Numbered from the stretch's first letter, positions 42,554-51,693 are shown. The stretch: DNA of 64,000 nucleotides from an uncultured Roseateles sp. (GCF_963422335.1 NZ_OY729424.1:6486682-6550681); one strand, 5' to 3'. Notes: a model not told the origin generated them from the letters alone. Translations and numbers: made by a program.

Positions 42554-45500
42554 TCAGATGGCCTTGCGCCGACGCAGGGCCAACAGCCCCACCCCACCCA
42601 GCAGCATCGCCCAGGTCGGCACCTCGGGCACGGCCCCCACCTGCAGCACCGTCAGCTTGACCAGATCCTGGTTGTAGTCATAGACCACGTCGTACTGGAA
42701 GCCCTGGCCGAAGCCATCGACGCTGACGCTGGCAAAGGCGCCCGTCATCTGGCCGGTGGCGTCGAGTATCACGAACTCATCGCCATTGCTCAGCGCGCAG
42801 CCGGCGATGCAATGCAGGGCCAGGGTGCCATTGAGGCTGGCCGTGCCATTGATCAGGAAGCGGTCGAAGGCCAGGCTGCTGGCCAGTTCGACGTCGAAGC
42901 TGCCGGCACCGGTCTGCAGATAGTTGCCGTTCAAGGTCAAGGTGCCGGCCGAGCTGCCCGGCGCCAGATGGCCCGTATTCGTCAGCTGGTTGGTCGAGAA
43001 GGCGCCGGTGCCCATCATCGTGCCGGGATTGTTGAAGTTGGTCGGCAGCAGTATCGTGCCCGACTGCACCTCCATCACGCCCGGGTTGCTGAAGGCCAAG
43101 CCGCCGCCTATGGCCATGGTGCCGACACCGGCCGACTTCACCAGCCGCCCCTGGTTGACGATGCTGGGGGTGGCGCCGCCATTGTTGACAAAGCTCATAT
43201 CGGCCTGCACGTCCAGCAGGCCCTCGTTGATCAGCTGGGCGCTGCTTTGCAGGAACAGCGTGTTGCCGGTGGCCCAGGCCAGCGTGCCCTTGTTGGTCAG
43301 GGTGACGGTGCTGAGGAATTTGTTGCCGCCGTTGACGCCGCTCAGGGTGGCGCCCGGCGCGATCTCCCAGCCGCCGACCAGGAAACCGCCGCTGAACTCG
43401 GCCGCGCCGCTCAGCCGTGCCGCCGAGCCGGTGAAACCGCCGTTGCGCAGCGACAGATTGCTGCTGCCGATCTCGCCGGAAAAGACCGCATTGCCGTTGA
43501 TGGCCACCACGCCCGCACCGCTCATCTGAGTGCCGGTGTTGAAGCTGGCGTTGTTGCCGACGAAGTTCAGCAGGCCACCGCTGCCCACCTTCAGCAGGCC
43601 GCCGTCGTTGACAAAGGCGATGCTGCCGACGTTGACCGTCTGGCCGGCCGCCACCTGCAGGGTGCCGCTGTTGTTGAAGGTCGGGGTGCTGCCACCGTTG
43701 TTGACCAGGGTCATGCCGGCCTGTGCGTCGAACAGGCCCCGGTTGTCCAGCAGGGCGGCGCTTTGCATGAACAGCGAATCGGGGGTCTGCCAGGCGAGGG
43801 TGCCCTTGTTGACCAGAGTGACCGTGCTGAGGAATTTGTTGCCGCCGCTCTGGCCCGCGATGGTCTGGCCGGCGGCCAGTTCCCAGCTGCCTGTCAGGAA
43901 GCCGCCGGTGAGCTCGACCATGCCGCCGACCACCACCTTGGAGCCCGCACTGCCGTCGCCGCCGATGAAGGCGCCATTGGCCAGGCGCAGGTTCTGCGAC
44001 TGGAAGTCATCGACAAAGCGCGCATTGTTGCTGATCAGATTGACGCCTGCCCCGAGGAACTTCGTGCCGCTGTTGAAGGTGGCATTGCCACCGGCAAAGT
44101 TCAGGCTGCCAGCCACTTCGAGGGTGCCGCCGTTGTTGACGAAGGCGATGCTGCCGACGGTGCCGCCCTGCCCGCCGGCAACGCTCAGCGTGCCGCTGTT
44201 GATTAAGCTGGAGGTCGCCCCGCCGTTGTTGACCAGGGACATGCCGGTGCTCATCACGAAGCTGCCCTGGTTGTCCAGCAGGCTGCCGCTCTGCAGGAAC
44301 AGCGAATTGCCGCTCTGCCACAGCCACTGGCCCTTGTTGACCAGGGCGGCGCCACTGAGGAATTTATTGCCCCCGTCCTGGCCCAGCAGGGTCTGGCCGG
44401 CGCCCAGCTCCCAGCTGCCGGTGATCACGCCGCCCAGAAAGGCCACCGTACCGGAGATGACCGCGCCACCGCCCGTGTAGGTGCCGTTCTCCAGGCGCAG
44501 ATTGCTGGAACCGATGGCGCCATTGAAGCTGGCATTGTTGGTGATCCGGTTCACGCCGGCGCCGGTGAACTGCGAGCCGGCGTTGAAGCTGGCGTTGCCG
44601 CCGGCAAAGTTCAGCGTGCCCTGCGCATCCATCGTGCCGCCATTGCTGACGAAGGCAATGCTGCCCAGGGTGCCGGTCTGCCCGGTCAGCGCACGCAGGG
44701 TGCCGCTGTGGGTGAAGCCTGGCGTCGCCCCGCCGTTGTTGACCAGGCTGGCGCTGGCCTGGAGTTCAAAGAGGCCCTGGTTGTCCAGGACCGAGCCGCT
44801 TTGCAGGAACAGCGAATCGGTGGTCTGCCACAGCAGGCTGCCCTGATTGGTCAGGGCAGCGCCGCTCAGGAATTTGTTGCCGCCACCTACGCCCAGCAGG
44901 GTCTGACCGCCGGCCACCGTCCAGCCCCCGGTGAGCACCCCGCCGGCCAAGGACGCGGCACCGCCGATCTGCGCCGCCCCGCCGGTGAACGTGCCCCCTT
45001 GCAGCAGCAGATTCGCCGCGGTGAAGGCACCGTTGAAGACGGCGTTGTTGGTGATGCGCGTCAGGCCCGCGCCGGTGAACTGCGTGCCGGCGTTGAAGGT
45101 GGCATTGCCGCCGCCAAAGTCAATGAAACCGGTCTGCGCGTCTATCGTGCCGCTGTTGATGAAGGCAATGCTGCCGACGCTGCTGCTGCCGGCGCCGGCG
45201 CTCTTGCGGAAGATACCGCTGTTGTTGAACGTCGAGGTGGCGCCGCCGTTGTTGACCAGGGCGTTGTCGCTGCGCGCATCCCACAGGCCGGCGTTGCTGA
45301 TCAGCGCCCCGCTCTGCAGGAACAGCGAGTCGGTGGTGTTCCAGTTCACCTTGCCGCTGAGGTTGCTGAAGCTGATGCCGCTGAAGAACTTGTTGCCGCC
45401 AGCGTTGATCTGCAGCGCGTCACCCAGCAGCAGCGGCTGGGGCGCGGTCACGCCGGGGGTGTATAAGCCGCTGCTGAAGACAAAGTCGGTGGCTGCGGCC

Positions 45501-45574
45501 GGAGGTGCGAGCGCCGCGAACAGGGCCGAGGCCAACAGTGAACGATGAAGGACTTGGGGCAGCAGCAGCTTCAT
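42554..45574 (-). CDS. Five-repeat exported matrix protein with PEP-CTERM-like tail
   Basis: The 1006-aa protein has a signal peptide (LLASALFAALAPPAAAT) and then five tandem repeats of about 170-176 residues, each beginning near GGNKF (59, 231, 401, 577, 749). The repeats share strings such as SLFLQSG, LVNNGGAT, SIAFVN, FAGGNA, and SGSLLDNQG. They probably fold as a beta-solenoid. The C-terminus has VPEVPTWAMLLGGVGL, a hydrophobic helix and RRRK. This is a PEP-CTERM-like sorting tail with a PEVPTW variant rather than PEPST. GGAGCG lies 8 nt before the ATG. It is probably an exopolysaccharide-matrix structural protein. Confidence 0.85.
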   Translation of the reverse strand: MKLLLPQVLHRSLLASALFAALAPPAAATDFVFSSGLYTPGVTAPQPLLLGDALQINAGGNKFFSGISFSNLSGKVNWNTTDSLFLQSGALISNAGLWDARSDNALVNNGGATSTFNNSGIFRKSAGAGSSSVGSIAFINSGTIDAQTGFIDFGGGNATFNAGTQFTGAGLTRITNNAVFNGAFTAANLLLQGGTFTGGAAQIGGAASLAGGVLTGGWTVAGGQTLLGVGGGNKFLSGAALTNQGSLLWQTTDSLFLQSGSVLDNQGLFELQASASLVNNGGATPGFTHSGTLRALTGQTGTLGSIAFVSNGGTMDAQGTLNFAGGNASFNAGSQFTGAGVNRITNNASFNGAIGSSNLRLENGTYTGGGAVISGTVAFLGGVITGSWELGAGQTLLGQDGGNKFLSGAALVNKGQWLWQSGNSLFLQSGSLLDNQGSFVMSTGMSLVNNGGATSSLINSGTLSVAGGQGGTVGSIAFVNNGGTLEVAGSLNFAGGNATFNSGTKFLGAGVNLISNNARFVDDFQSQNLRLANGAFIGGDGSAGSKVVVGGMVELTGGFLTGSWELAAGQTIAGQSGGNKFLSTVTLVNKGTLAWQTPDSLFMQSAALLDNRGLFDAQAGMTLVNNGGSTPTFNNSGTLQVAAGQTVNVGSIAFVNDGGLLKVGSGGLLNFVGNNASFNTGTQMSGAGVVAINGNAVFSGEIGSSNLSLRNGGFTGSAARLSGAAEFSGGFLVGGWEIAPGATLSGVNGGNKFLSTVTLTNKGTLAWATGNTLFLQSSAQLINEGLLDVQADMSFVNNGGATPSIVNQGRLVKSAGVGTMAIGGGLAFSNPGVMEVQSGTILLPTNFNNPGTMMGTGAFSTNQLTNTGHLAPGSSAGTLTLNGNYLQTGAGSFDVELASSLAFDRFLINGTASLNGTLALHCIAGCALSNGDEFVILDATGQMTGAFASVSVDGFGQGFQYDVVYDYNQDLVKLTVLQVGAVPEVPTWAMLLGGVGLLALRRRKAI

Positions 45575-45638
45575 GGGGGCGCTCCATCGACGGGCAACAG
45601 CGCATCGCTAACACTAGGCGCTGGCTACGCTCGCCACA

Positions 45639-45655
45639 CCCCCGATTTGCGGGGG
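45639..45655. promoter_or_regulatory. C5/G5 dyad upstream of the repeat protein
   Basis: CCCCCG-ATTTG-CGGGGG (45639-45655) is an exact 6-bp inverted repeat with a 5-nt centre, 65 bp upstream of the repeat protein. It matches the geometry of the dyad at 2472. It also lies directly after the N-acetyltransferase stop and could act as that gene's terminator hairpin, although no T-run follows. Confidence 0.35.
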
Positions 45656-45656
45656 A

Positions 45657-46445
45657 TCAGGGCTCGATGAACTTGAAGCGCGTGCCGGCCGGAAACTGCA
45701 GACCGAAGGTGGTGGCCAGCACGTCCAGCAACTCATCCTGATCGCGCAGCCGGTGCGAGATCTGCGCGCCCTGGCCTTCGTTGATGCTCAGCTCCAGATT
45801 GCGCAGCAGATAGCGCCGCTCGGGCGTGCTGCGCACCGCCACCAGGGTGAAGGTGAAACGCGAGTCGGGGTGGGTGGCGGTGAAGTAGTTGGCCTGCTCG
45901 TAGTCGACCGCGATCTGTGGCTCCAGCGAGAAGATGTAGACATCGGTCCACTGCTGCCCCTCCCAGACCTGCAGCCCCCACAGCGGGCCCTCGCGCATCA
46001 GCCGGTAGCGCCACAGGCCTATGCGCTGCTCCTCGGCCTCGACCAGCACCATGGGCTGCATCAGCCCCTGCGAACCAAAGCCGACGTCTGCCAGCCAGGG
46101 CTGACCGGCTATCTGCACCAGCAGCATCATGTGCGTGCGCGCCCGCACCGTCGTCGCGCGATAGCGCACGCGGGCAATCAAGGTCTGCAGCTCGAAGCCC
46201 AGCGCCTGCAGCGCCTCGGCCAGCAGGCGGTTCTGCTCGAAGCAGTAGCCGCCGCGCCGGGCTCGCACCAGCTTGGCCTGGACGCTGTCAATGTCAATGC
46301 GAATCGGACGGCCGAGCAGGATGTCCAGGTTCTCGAACGGAATGCTCAGCGCATGGGCGCGGTGCACGGCACGCAGCACGGCCAGGCTGGGCGCGCGCTC
46401 GCCCGTGTAGCCGATGCGCTGCAGATAGGCGTCCAGATCGAACAT
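45657..46445 (-). CDS. nat: Arylamine N-acetyltransferase
   Basis: The 262-aa protein has the catalytic triad in order: Cys68 in RRGGYCFEQN, His105 in RARTHMMLLV, Asp120 in LADVGFG. It also has the N-terminal motif HALSIPFENLDILLGRPI. NAT enzymes transfer acetyl from acetyl-CoA to aromatic amines and hydrazines by ping-pong chemistry in the cytosol. The length is normal (about 260-280). It is monocistronic, with the glycine riboswitch starting about 115 bp upstream on the other strand. Confidence 0.95.
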   Translation of the reverse strand: MFDLDAYLQRIGYTGERAPSLAVLRAVHRAHALSIPFENLDILLGRPIRIDIDSVQAKLVRARRGGYCFEQNRLLAEALQALGFELQTLIARVRYRATTVRARTHMMLLVQIAGQPWLADVGFGSQGLMQPMVLVEAEEQRIGLWRYRLMREGPLWGLQVWEGQQWTDVYIFSLEPQIAVDYEQANYFTATHPDSRFTFTLVAVRSTPERRYLLRNLELSINEGQGAQISHRLRDQDELLDVLATTFGLQFPAGTRFKFIEP

Positions 46446-46560
46446 CGCTCCCCTCCCCGAGGCCTTTGATTCAGCCGCGCAGTGTGCACGGTTTTTCGTC
46501 GTCCGTGATGGCCCCGGTTTGACGCTGCCAGCCGGCCCCCGCTACACTGCGCCCCGGAAC

Positions 46561-46794
46561 ACAGGAGAGAGCAGGCAGGCGTCAAACACGCTGGCCTGCC
46601 GCCGAAGGCGCAAGCTCCCATACTCGCTCAGGCCCCGTACTGTTTCCATTCACAGCCGAACTGGAGAGAGGGCGCAGACGCAAGGTCTGCACCCCACCGA
46701 AGGAGCAACGCAAGGCGGCAACGCTTTTTTGCGGAATCTCTCAGGTACCAAGGACAGGGGGAGCGGCGCGAGATGCGCGCGCTCACCTGTTTTT
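46561..46794 (+). promoter_or_regulatory. Tandem glycine riboswitch before dadA-like gene
   Basis: The 398-base gap 46446-46843 is mostly this element. The second aptamer (about 46660-46765) is canonical: CTGGAGAGAGGG, CACCGAAGGAGCAACGC, GGAATCTCTCAGGTACCAAGGACAG. The first aptamer (about 46561-46650) has GGAGAGAGC and GCCGCCGAAGGCGCAAGC but a degenerate ACTCGCTCAGG and no full GGACAG end. A GC-rich hairpin (46761-46784) with a T-run at 46790-46794 is the likely expression platform. Glycine probably turns on the downstream oxidase. Confidence 0.9.
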
Positions 46795-46843
46795 CGGAAT
46801 GCGTCATCTCGTTTGCTTTGCTCAAACCCGATGAGAGTTCTCC

Positions 46844-48154
46844 ATGAAAGTAATCGTTCTTGGCGCCGGCGTGACCGGCGTGACCACCGCCTGGTATCTG
46901 CATGAGGCCGGCCATGAGGTGACGGTGATAGACCGCCAGCCGGCCGCTGCGATGGAAACCAGCTTCGCCAATGGCGGCCAGGTGTCGGTCTCGCACGCCG
47001 AACCCTGGGCCAACCCGAGCGCTCCGTTCAAGGTCTTGAAGTGGCTGATGAAGGAAGACGCGCCGCTGCTGTTCCGCCTGCGTGCCGATCCGGCGCAGTG
47101 GCGCTGGGGCCTGCAGTTCCTGCGCGAATGCACGCCGGCCCGCACCCGCCACAACATCCGCCAGATCGTCAGTCTGGGCCTGTACAGCCGCGGCCAGCTG
47201 CAAAGCCTGCGCCAGCGCACCGGCCTGCAGTACGACCAGCTGACTGAAGGCATCCTGCACTTCTACACCAGCCAGCGCGAATTCGACGACGCGCAGGCGC
47301 CGGCCCGGCTGATGCGCGAGCAGGGCTGCGAGCTGGACATGAAGAGCGCCGACGAATGCGTGGCCATCGAGCCGGCGCTGGCGCAATGCCGCTCAAAAAT
47401 CGTCGGTGGCAGCATGACGCCCAGCGACGAGTCGGGTGACGCCCACCGTTTCACCCAGGGCCTGGCCGGCCTGGCGCAGCAGCAGGGCGTGCGCTTTCTG
47501 TACGACACCCGCATCCTGTGCGTGCAGCGCGAGGGTCAGGTCATGACGGGCGTGCAGGTGGCCGACGCGCAGGGCGTGGTGCGCACTGAGCGTGCCGATG
47601 CCTATGTGCTGTGCCTGGGCTCGTTCAGCCGCGGCCTGGCCCGCGATCTGGGCATCTCGCTGAACATCTATCCGGCCAAGGGCTACTCGGTCACCCTGCC
47701 GGTCACCGCACCCGAGCAGTCCTACAGCGTGTCGCTGACCGACGACGAGTACAAGCTGGTGTTCTCGCGCCTCGGCGACCGGCTGCGCATTGCCGGCACG
47801 GCCGAGCTCAATGGCTACAACACCGATCTCAACCTGCTGCGCTGCGAGGCCATCGTGCGGCGCGTGCGCGAGCTGTTCCCGAACATGACCGATGGCCGGG
47901 GCGCCCGGTACTGGACCGGCCTGCGCCCGGCCACGCCCAGCAACCTGCCGTACATCGGCCGCAGCGCGGTTGGCAACCTGTTCCTCAACACCGGCCACGG
48001 CACCTTGGGCTGGACACACAGCTGCGGCTCGGCCGCGGCGGTGGCCGACATCGTTAGCGGCCGGGCCCCGCAGGTGGACTATGGCTTCACCGGCCAGCCG
48101 GCCCCGCGGCGCTGGTGGGGCGGCAGCAACGCCGGGGCAACGGCGCCGGCCTGA
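46844..48154 (+). CDS. dadA: D-amino-acid dehydrogenase/oxidase family FAD enzyme (DadA-like)
   Basis: The 436-aa protein has the Rossmann FAD motif VIVLGAGVTGVTTAWYL, then ETSFANGGQVSVSHAEPWANP typical of DadA, and TGLRPATPSNLPYIGRS and FLNTGHGTLGWTHSCGSA at the C-terminus. DadA-type enzymes deaminate D-amino acids, chiefly D-alanine, at the membrane and feed electrons to the respiratory chain; some act on glycine. The glycine riboswitch upstream suggests control by glycine, so either glycine oxidation or broad amino-acid breakdown is possible. GAGAG lies about 8 nt before the ATG. Confidence 0.9.
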   Translation: MKVIVLGAGVTGVTTAWYLHEAGHEVTVIDRQPAAAMETSFANGGQVSVSHAEPWANPSAPFKVLKWLMKEDAPLLFRLRADPAQWRWGLQFLRECTPARTRHNIRQIVSLGLYSRGQLQSLRQRTGLQYDQLTEGILHFYTSQREFDDAQAPARLMREQGCELDMKSADECVAIEPALAQCRSKIVGGSMTPSDESGDAHRFTQGLAGLAQQQGVRFLYDTRILCVQREGQVMTGVQVADAQGVVRTERADAYVLCLGSFSRGLARDLGISLNIYPAKGYSVTLPVTAPEQSYSVSLTDDEYKLVFSRLGDRLRIAGTAELNGYNTDLNLLRCEAIVRRVRELFPNMTDGRGARYWTGLRPATPSNLPYIGRSAVGNLFLNTGHGTLGWTHSCGSAAAVADIVSGRAPQVDYGFTGQPAPRRWWGGSNAGATAPA

Positions 48155-48185
48155 TTCTCGCCGTGGTGCAAACTCGGCTTGTGCC

Positions 48186-48212
48186 GCTTGAGCGTATCCC
48201 TTACGCTCAAGC
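48186..48212. promoter_or_regulatory. Perfect 11-bp inverted repeat before the EF-G-like gene
   Basis: GCTTGAGCGTA (48186-48196), TCCCT, and TACGCTCAAGC (48202-48212) form an exact dyad between dadA and the EF-G-like gene, 95 bp before the latter's ATG. There is no T-run, so it is less likely a terminator than an operator or RNA hairpin. Confidence 0.4.
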
Positions 48213-48306
48213 CACATCAGGCCGTGAACACGCCCCGATTGAGAGACGCGCTCAGACCTGCCTAGCCACGCTGGTCACGCAGCCCGGAGGGCTGCAAGGA
48301 GTGCTC

Positions 48307-50358
48307 ATGTCTTCAAGCACGCATCCCGGCATTGCAGCGATACGGACCCTCGCCCTGGTGGGCCCCGCTGCAGCCGGTAAAACCACCCTGATCGAGGCCC
48401 TGCTGCACAAGGCGGGCGCCATCTCCACCCCGGGCAGCGTCGAGAAGGGCTCGACCGTCAGCGACCATGATCCGCTGGAGCGCCGCATGCAGCATTCGCT
48501 GCAGACCAGCCTGGTCCATCTGACGCACCAGGGCACCCGCATCCACCTGATCGACACCCCCGGAGCGCCCGATTTCATCGGCCAGTCGCTGCCAGCACTG
48601 GAGGCGGTAGACACCGCGGCTATCGTCATCAACGCCCAGACCGGCATCGAGTTGATGGCCGCCCGATTCATGGAAACCGCCGCCCAGCGTGGCCTGGCGC
48701 GCCTGATCATCGTCAACAAGATCGAGGCGCCTGGCGTCAACCTGCCGGCGCTGCTGGCGCAGATACGCGAGACCTTCGGCCGCGAGTGCCTGCCGCTGAA
48801 CCTGCCCTCGGGCGGCGGCACGGCGGTGGCCGACTGCTTCTTCCAATCCAGCGGCGCGGCCGACTTCTCGTCGGTGGACGAGGCCCACCGCGCCCTGGTC
48901 GAGCAGGTCGTCGAGGTGGACCCGGACTTCGTCGATCGCTATCTGAATGACGGCGATGTCGATGCCTCCGAGCTGCACGCGCCGCTGGAGCAGGCGCTGC
49001 GCGAGGGCCATCTGATCCCGGTCTGCTTCATGTCGGCGCGCAATGGTGCCGGCGTGGCCGAGCTGCTGGACGTGATCGTGCGCCTGCTGCCCAACCCGGC
49101 CGAGGGCAACCCGCCGCAGTTCGTCAAGGGCGAGGGCGAGGCCGCCAAGCCGCTGCATGCCGAGCCCGATCCGGCCCTGCATGTGCTGGCCCATGTGTTC
49201 AAGGTCAATATGGACCCCTATCTCGGCAAGATGGGCATCGTGCGCGTGCACCAGGGCACCCTGAGCCGCAACAGCCTGCTCTATGTCGGCGATGGCCGCA
49301 AACCGTTCAAGGTCGGCCATCTGTTCATGCTGCAGGGCAAGGAGCATGTCGAGGTCACGAATGCGCTGCCCGGCGATCTGTGCGCCATCGCCAAGGTCGA
49401 TGAACTGCACTACGACGCGGTGCTGCACGACGCCGCCGAAGACGACCACATCCACCTGCTGCCGATACAGTTCCCCGAGCCCGTGCACGGCCTTGCGATC
49501 GAGCCCAAGCGCCATGGCGATGAGCAGCGGCTGTGGGAAATCCTCACCCGACTGGTGGATGAAGACCCCTGCCTGAAGATCGAGCGCTCTGGCTCGACCA
49601 ACGAGACCATCGTCTACGGCCTGGGCGAGCTGCACCTGCGCATGCTGCTGGAGCGCCTGCGCGAGGCCTACAAGTTCGAGGTCAACACCCGGCCCCCGCG
49701 CATCGCCTACCGCGAGACGATTTCGGCCCCGGCCGAGGGCCACCACCGGCACAAGAAGCAGAGCGGCGGCGCCGGCCAGTTCGGCGAGGTCTATCTGCGC
49801 ATCGAGCCGCTGCCGCGCGGCGCCGGCTTCGAGTTTGCCGATGAGGTCAAGGGCGGCACGATACCGGGTCAGTTCATGCCGGCGGTGGAAAAAGGCGTGC
49901 GCCAGGTGCTGGAGACGGGCGTGATCGCCGGCTATCCGCTGGTCGATCTGCGCGTGGTCGTTTTTGACGGCAAGCACCATTCGGTGGACAGCAAGGAAAT
50001 TGCCTTCATCGCCGCCGGCCGCAAGGCCTTGATGGCGGCGGTGCGCGAGGCCAGGCCCCTGATCCTGGAGCCCATCGTCCATGTGGACATCACCGCGCCC
50101 GATGCGGCCATGGGCGACATCACCGGTGACCTCGCCTCAAGGCGCGCGCAGATCAACGGCACGCGCACCCTGGTGCCGGGCAGCATCACGGTGCAGGCGC
50201 AGGCGCCGATGTCGGAGCTGAGCAGCTACCAGACCCGGCTCAATTCGATGACCAGCGGCCAGGGGCGCTACACGCTGCTGCTGTCGCACTACGAGCCGGT
50301 GCCGCCGAACACCCAGGCCCAGCTGGTGTCGGCACACCACGTGCACGAGGAAGAGTAG
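48307..50358 (+). CDS. Elongation factor G-like GTPase (FusA2 type)
   Basis: The 683-aa protein has the translational GTPase order: P-loop GPAAAGKT (19-26), DTPG (83-86), G4 motif NKIE (137-140), then domain II (about 280-380), domain III, IV (IAYRETISAPAEGHHRHKKQ, GQFGEVYLRIEPL) and V (about 600-680). The G4 motif normally reads NKxD; here Glu replaces Asp, which should weaken guanine selection. The domain IV tip HHRHKKQSGG is unusual. It is likely a FusA2/EF-G-like paralogue with a specialised role in recycling or stress rather than the main EF-G. AAGGAG precedes the ATG. Confidence 0.85.
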   Translation: MSSSTHPGIAAIRTLALVGPAAAGKTTLIEALLHKAGAISTPGSVEKGSTVSDHDPLERRMQHSLQTSLVHLTHQGTRIHLIDTPGAPDFIGQSLPALEAVDTAAIVINAQTGIELMAARFMETAAQRGLARLIIVNKIEAPGVNLPALLAQIRETFGRECLPLNLPSGGGTAVADCFFQSSGAADFSSVDEAHRALVEQVVEVDPDFVDRYLNDGDVDASELHAPLEQALREGHLIPVCFMSARNGAGVAELLDVIVRLLPNPAEGNPPQFVKGEGEAAKPLHAEPDPALHVLAHVFKVNMDPYLGKMGIVRVHQGTLSRNSLLYVGDGRKPFKVGHLFMLQGKEHVEVTNALPGDLCAIAKVDELHYDAVLHDAAEDDHIHLLPIQFPEPVHGLAIEPKRHGDEQRLWEILTRLVDEDPCLKIERSGSTNETIVYGLGELHLRMLLERLREAYKFEVNTRPPRIAYRETISAPAEGHHRHKKQSGGAGQFGEVYLRIEPLPRGAGFEFADEVKGGTIPGQFMPAVEKGVRQVLETGVIAGYPLVDLRVVVFDGKHHSVDSKEIAFIAAGRKALMAAVREARPLILEPIVHVDITAPDAAMGDITGDLASRRAQINGTRTLVPGSITVQAQAPMSELSSYQTRLNSMTSGQGRYTLLLSHYEPVPPNTQAQLVSAHHVHEEE

Positions 50359-50415
50359 CGTCCAATCAGTTGGGGACAGAGCTCGGGCTTCGCCCAAGGT
50401 CTGTCCCGCAATGAA

Positions 50416-51003
50416 TTATTTCGGCGCCGAGGCGGCCGCGGCGGCCTTGGCCTGGGCGCGGTAGGCCTCCAGCTGCGCCAGCCACGGCGCCCAATCCTTG
50501 GGGCCGGTCTCGAAGCGGGTCTTCAGATTGCCCAGCACGCCGCCCCAGGCGCGGTCGAAGTAGGCATAGGTCTTGTCCCACTCGCCGCCATCGCCCCAGC
50601 CGGTGTGGTGCAGCCTGACGCGGGTCTGCTTGTCATCGACCGGCTCGAAGCGCAGCACGACGAAGGTGCGCTGCTGGCGCGCCTCGGGCAGGCTGGGCGG
50701 CGCATTCCAGTCGAAGGACAGCATGCGTTTGGGCTGCAGGGCCATGAAGCGCATATCGTCGGCACCCTTGTTCCCTGGCGTGGCACCCGGGTCGATGTAG
50801 ATGTGGAAGGCGCCGCCGACGCGGGCCTCGATCTGTGCATCGGGCGCGAAGAAGCTGGTGATGCCCTCGCGCGTCGTCCAGGCAGCCCAGGCCTGGTCCA
50901 GGCTGGCATTGATCACGACTTCTTTATCAAGACTGCGCTCGGCGGCGGTGGCCGGGCCCACCGCAAGCCACCCGGCAACAAACAACGCAAGCAGCATCTT
51001 CAT
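50416..51003 (-). CDS. Secreted SRPBCC/AHSA1-like domain protein
   Basis: The 195-aa protein has a signal peptide (LLALFVAGWLAVGPATAA) followed by an SRPBCC/AHSA1 ligand-cavity fold: KEVVINASLDQAWAAWTTREGITSFFAPDAQIEARVGG (in parts), RMLSFDWNAPP and RVRLHHTGWGDGGEWDKTYAYFDRAW. The C-terminus is Ala-rich. AAGGAG lies 6 nt before the ATG at 51003. The combination of export and an AHSA1 cavity suggests binding of a hydrophobic ligand in the periplasm; the ligand is unknown. It is divergent from the HTH-like gene at 51070. Confidence 0.8.
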   Translation of the reverse strand: MKMLLALFVAGWLAVGPATAAERSLDKEVVINASLDQAWAAWTTREGITSFFAPDAQIEARVGGAFHIYIDPGATPGNKGADDMRFMALQPKRMLSFDWNAPPSLPEARQQRTFVVLRFEPVDDKQTRVRLHHTGWGDGGEWDKTYAYFDRAWGGVLGNLKTRFETGPKDWAPWLAQLEAYRAQAKAAAAASAPK

Positions 51004-51069
51004 GGAGACTCCTTGAGGTCGGACCGAAAGCAAAACGGGGCCAGGACAACGCAGCTTTATCATACGCAT

Positions 51070-51693
51070 ATGTATTCCGCCCCCAAGGACGTGGCCCAGA
51101 TCCGTCTGGACAATGCGCTCGTCCTGTTCGAAGAGTTCGTCAGCGCCACCATCAAACACCCCGATGCCGCCACCCTGCGCGGCCTGGAGCGGCGTTTCGC
51201 CGAGCGATTGCAGATACAACCCAGCTACTGGAGCCAGATCAAGGGCCGCTCACGCCAGATCGGCGAACGCCTGGCGCGCCAGTTCGAGCAACTGTGCCAC
51301 AAGCCGATAGGCTGGATGGATCAGGACCACGGCCTGACACAGAACCAGGCCTCCAAGGGTGCCACCACCCTGGCGCCACCCGGCGTGCCCCCGATGGCCG
51401 ACACCCAGCCCAGCATGCCGCAAGACGACGACGAGCGCTTCATCGTCGGTCTGGTGCTGACCTACTACCGCCGCCACCCGCAGCGCGCCCGCACCCGTCT
51501 GCTGGACCTGCTGGGCGAGGTGTTGACACCGCCCAGCGCGCCAACACCGCCGGCGCCCCCGACACCTACGCTGGCGCCCGGCGTGCGCAGGCCCGGTGCG
51601 GCGCCAGCCGCCCCGGCCGCCAGCGCCAAGAACGATGTCGATGAATGGCGCAAGCTGCAGCAGGCCGTGGCGCCGCTGAAGAACAAGCGCTGA
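51070..51693 (+). CDS. Unrecognised protein with HTH-like segment and Pro/Ala-rich tail
   Basis: The 207-aa protein opens MYSAPKDVAQIRLDNALVLF. Residues about 40-85 (ERFAERLQIQPSYWSQIKGRSRQIGERLARQF, in parts) look like a phage-repressor or XRE-type helix-turn-helix, followed by LCHKPIGWMDQDHG. The middle and C-terminus are low-complexity Pro/Ala/Thr (PPSAPTPPAPPTPTLAPG). The ATG at 51070 has no ribosome site; TTTATCAT at 51056-51063 as a -10 would give a near-leaderless start. The same TTTATCAT recurs at 51743 before the small downstream genes, suggesting autoregulation. Confidence 0.55.
   Translation: MYSAPKDVAQIRLDNALVLFEEFVSATIKHPDAATLRGLERRFAERLQIQPSYWSQIKGRSRQIGERLARQFEQLCHKPIGWMDQDHGLTQNQASKGATTLAPPGVPPMADTQPSMPQDDDERFIVGLVLTYYRRHPQRARTRLLDLLGEVLTPPSAPTPPAPPTPTLAPGVRRPGAAPAAPAASAKNDVDEWRKLQQAVAPLKNKR

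Noticed and set aside
42554..45574. CRISPR or DNA tandem-repeat array
   Set aside because: The repetition is of ~516-nt protein-coding units with diverged DNA, not short identical repeats with spacers.
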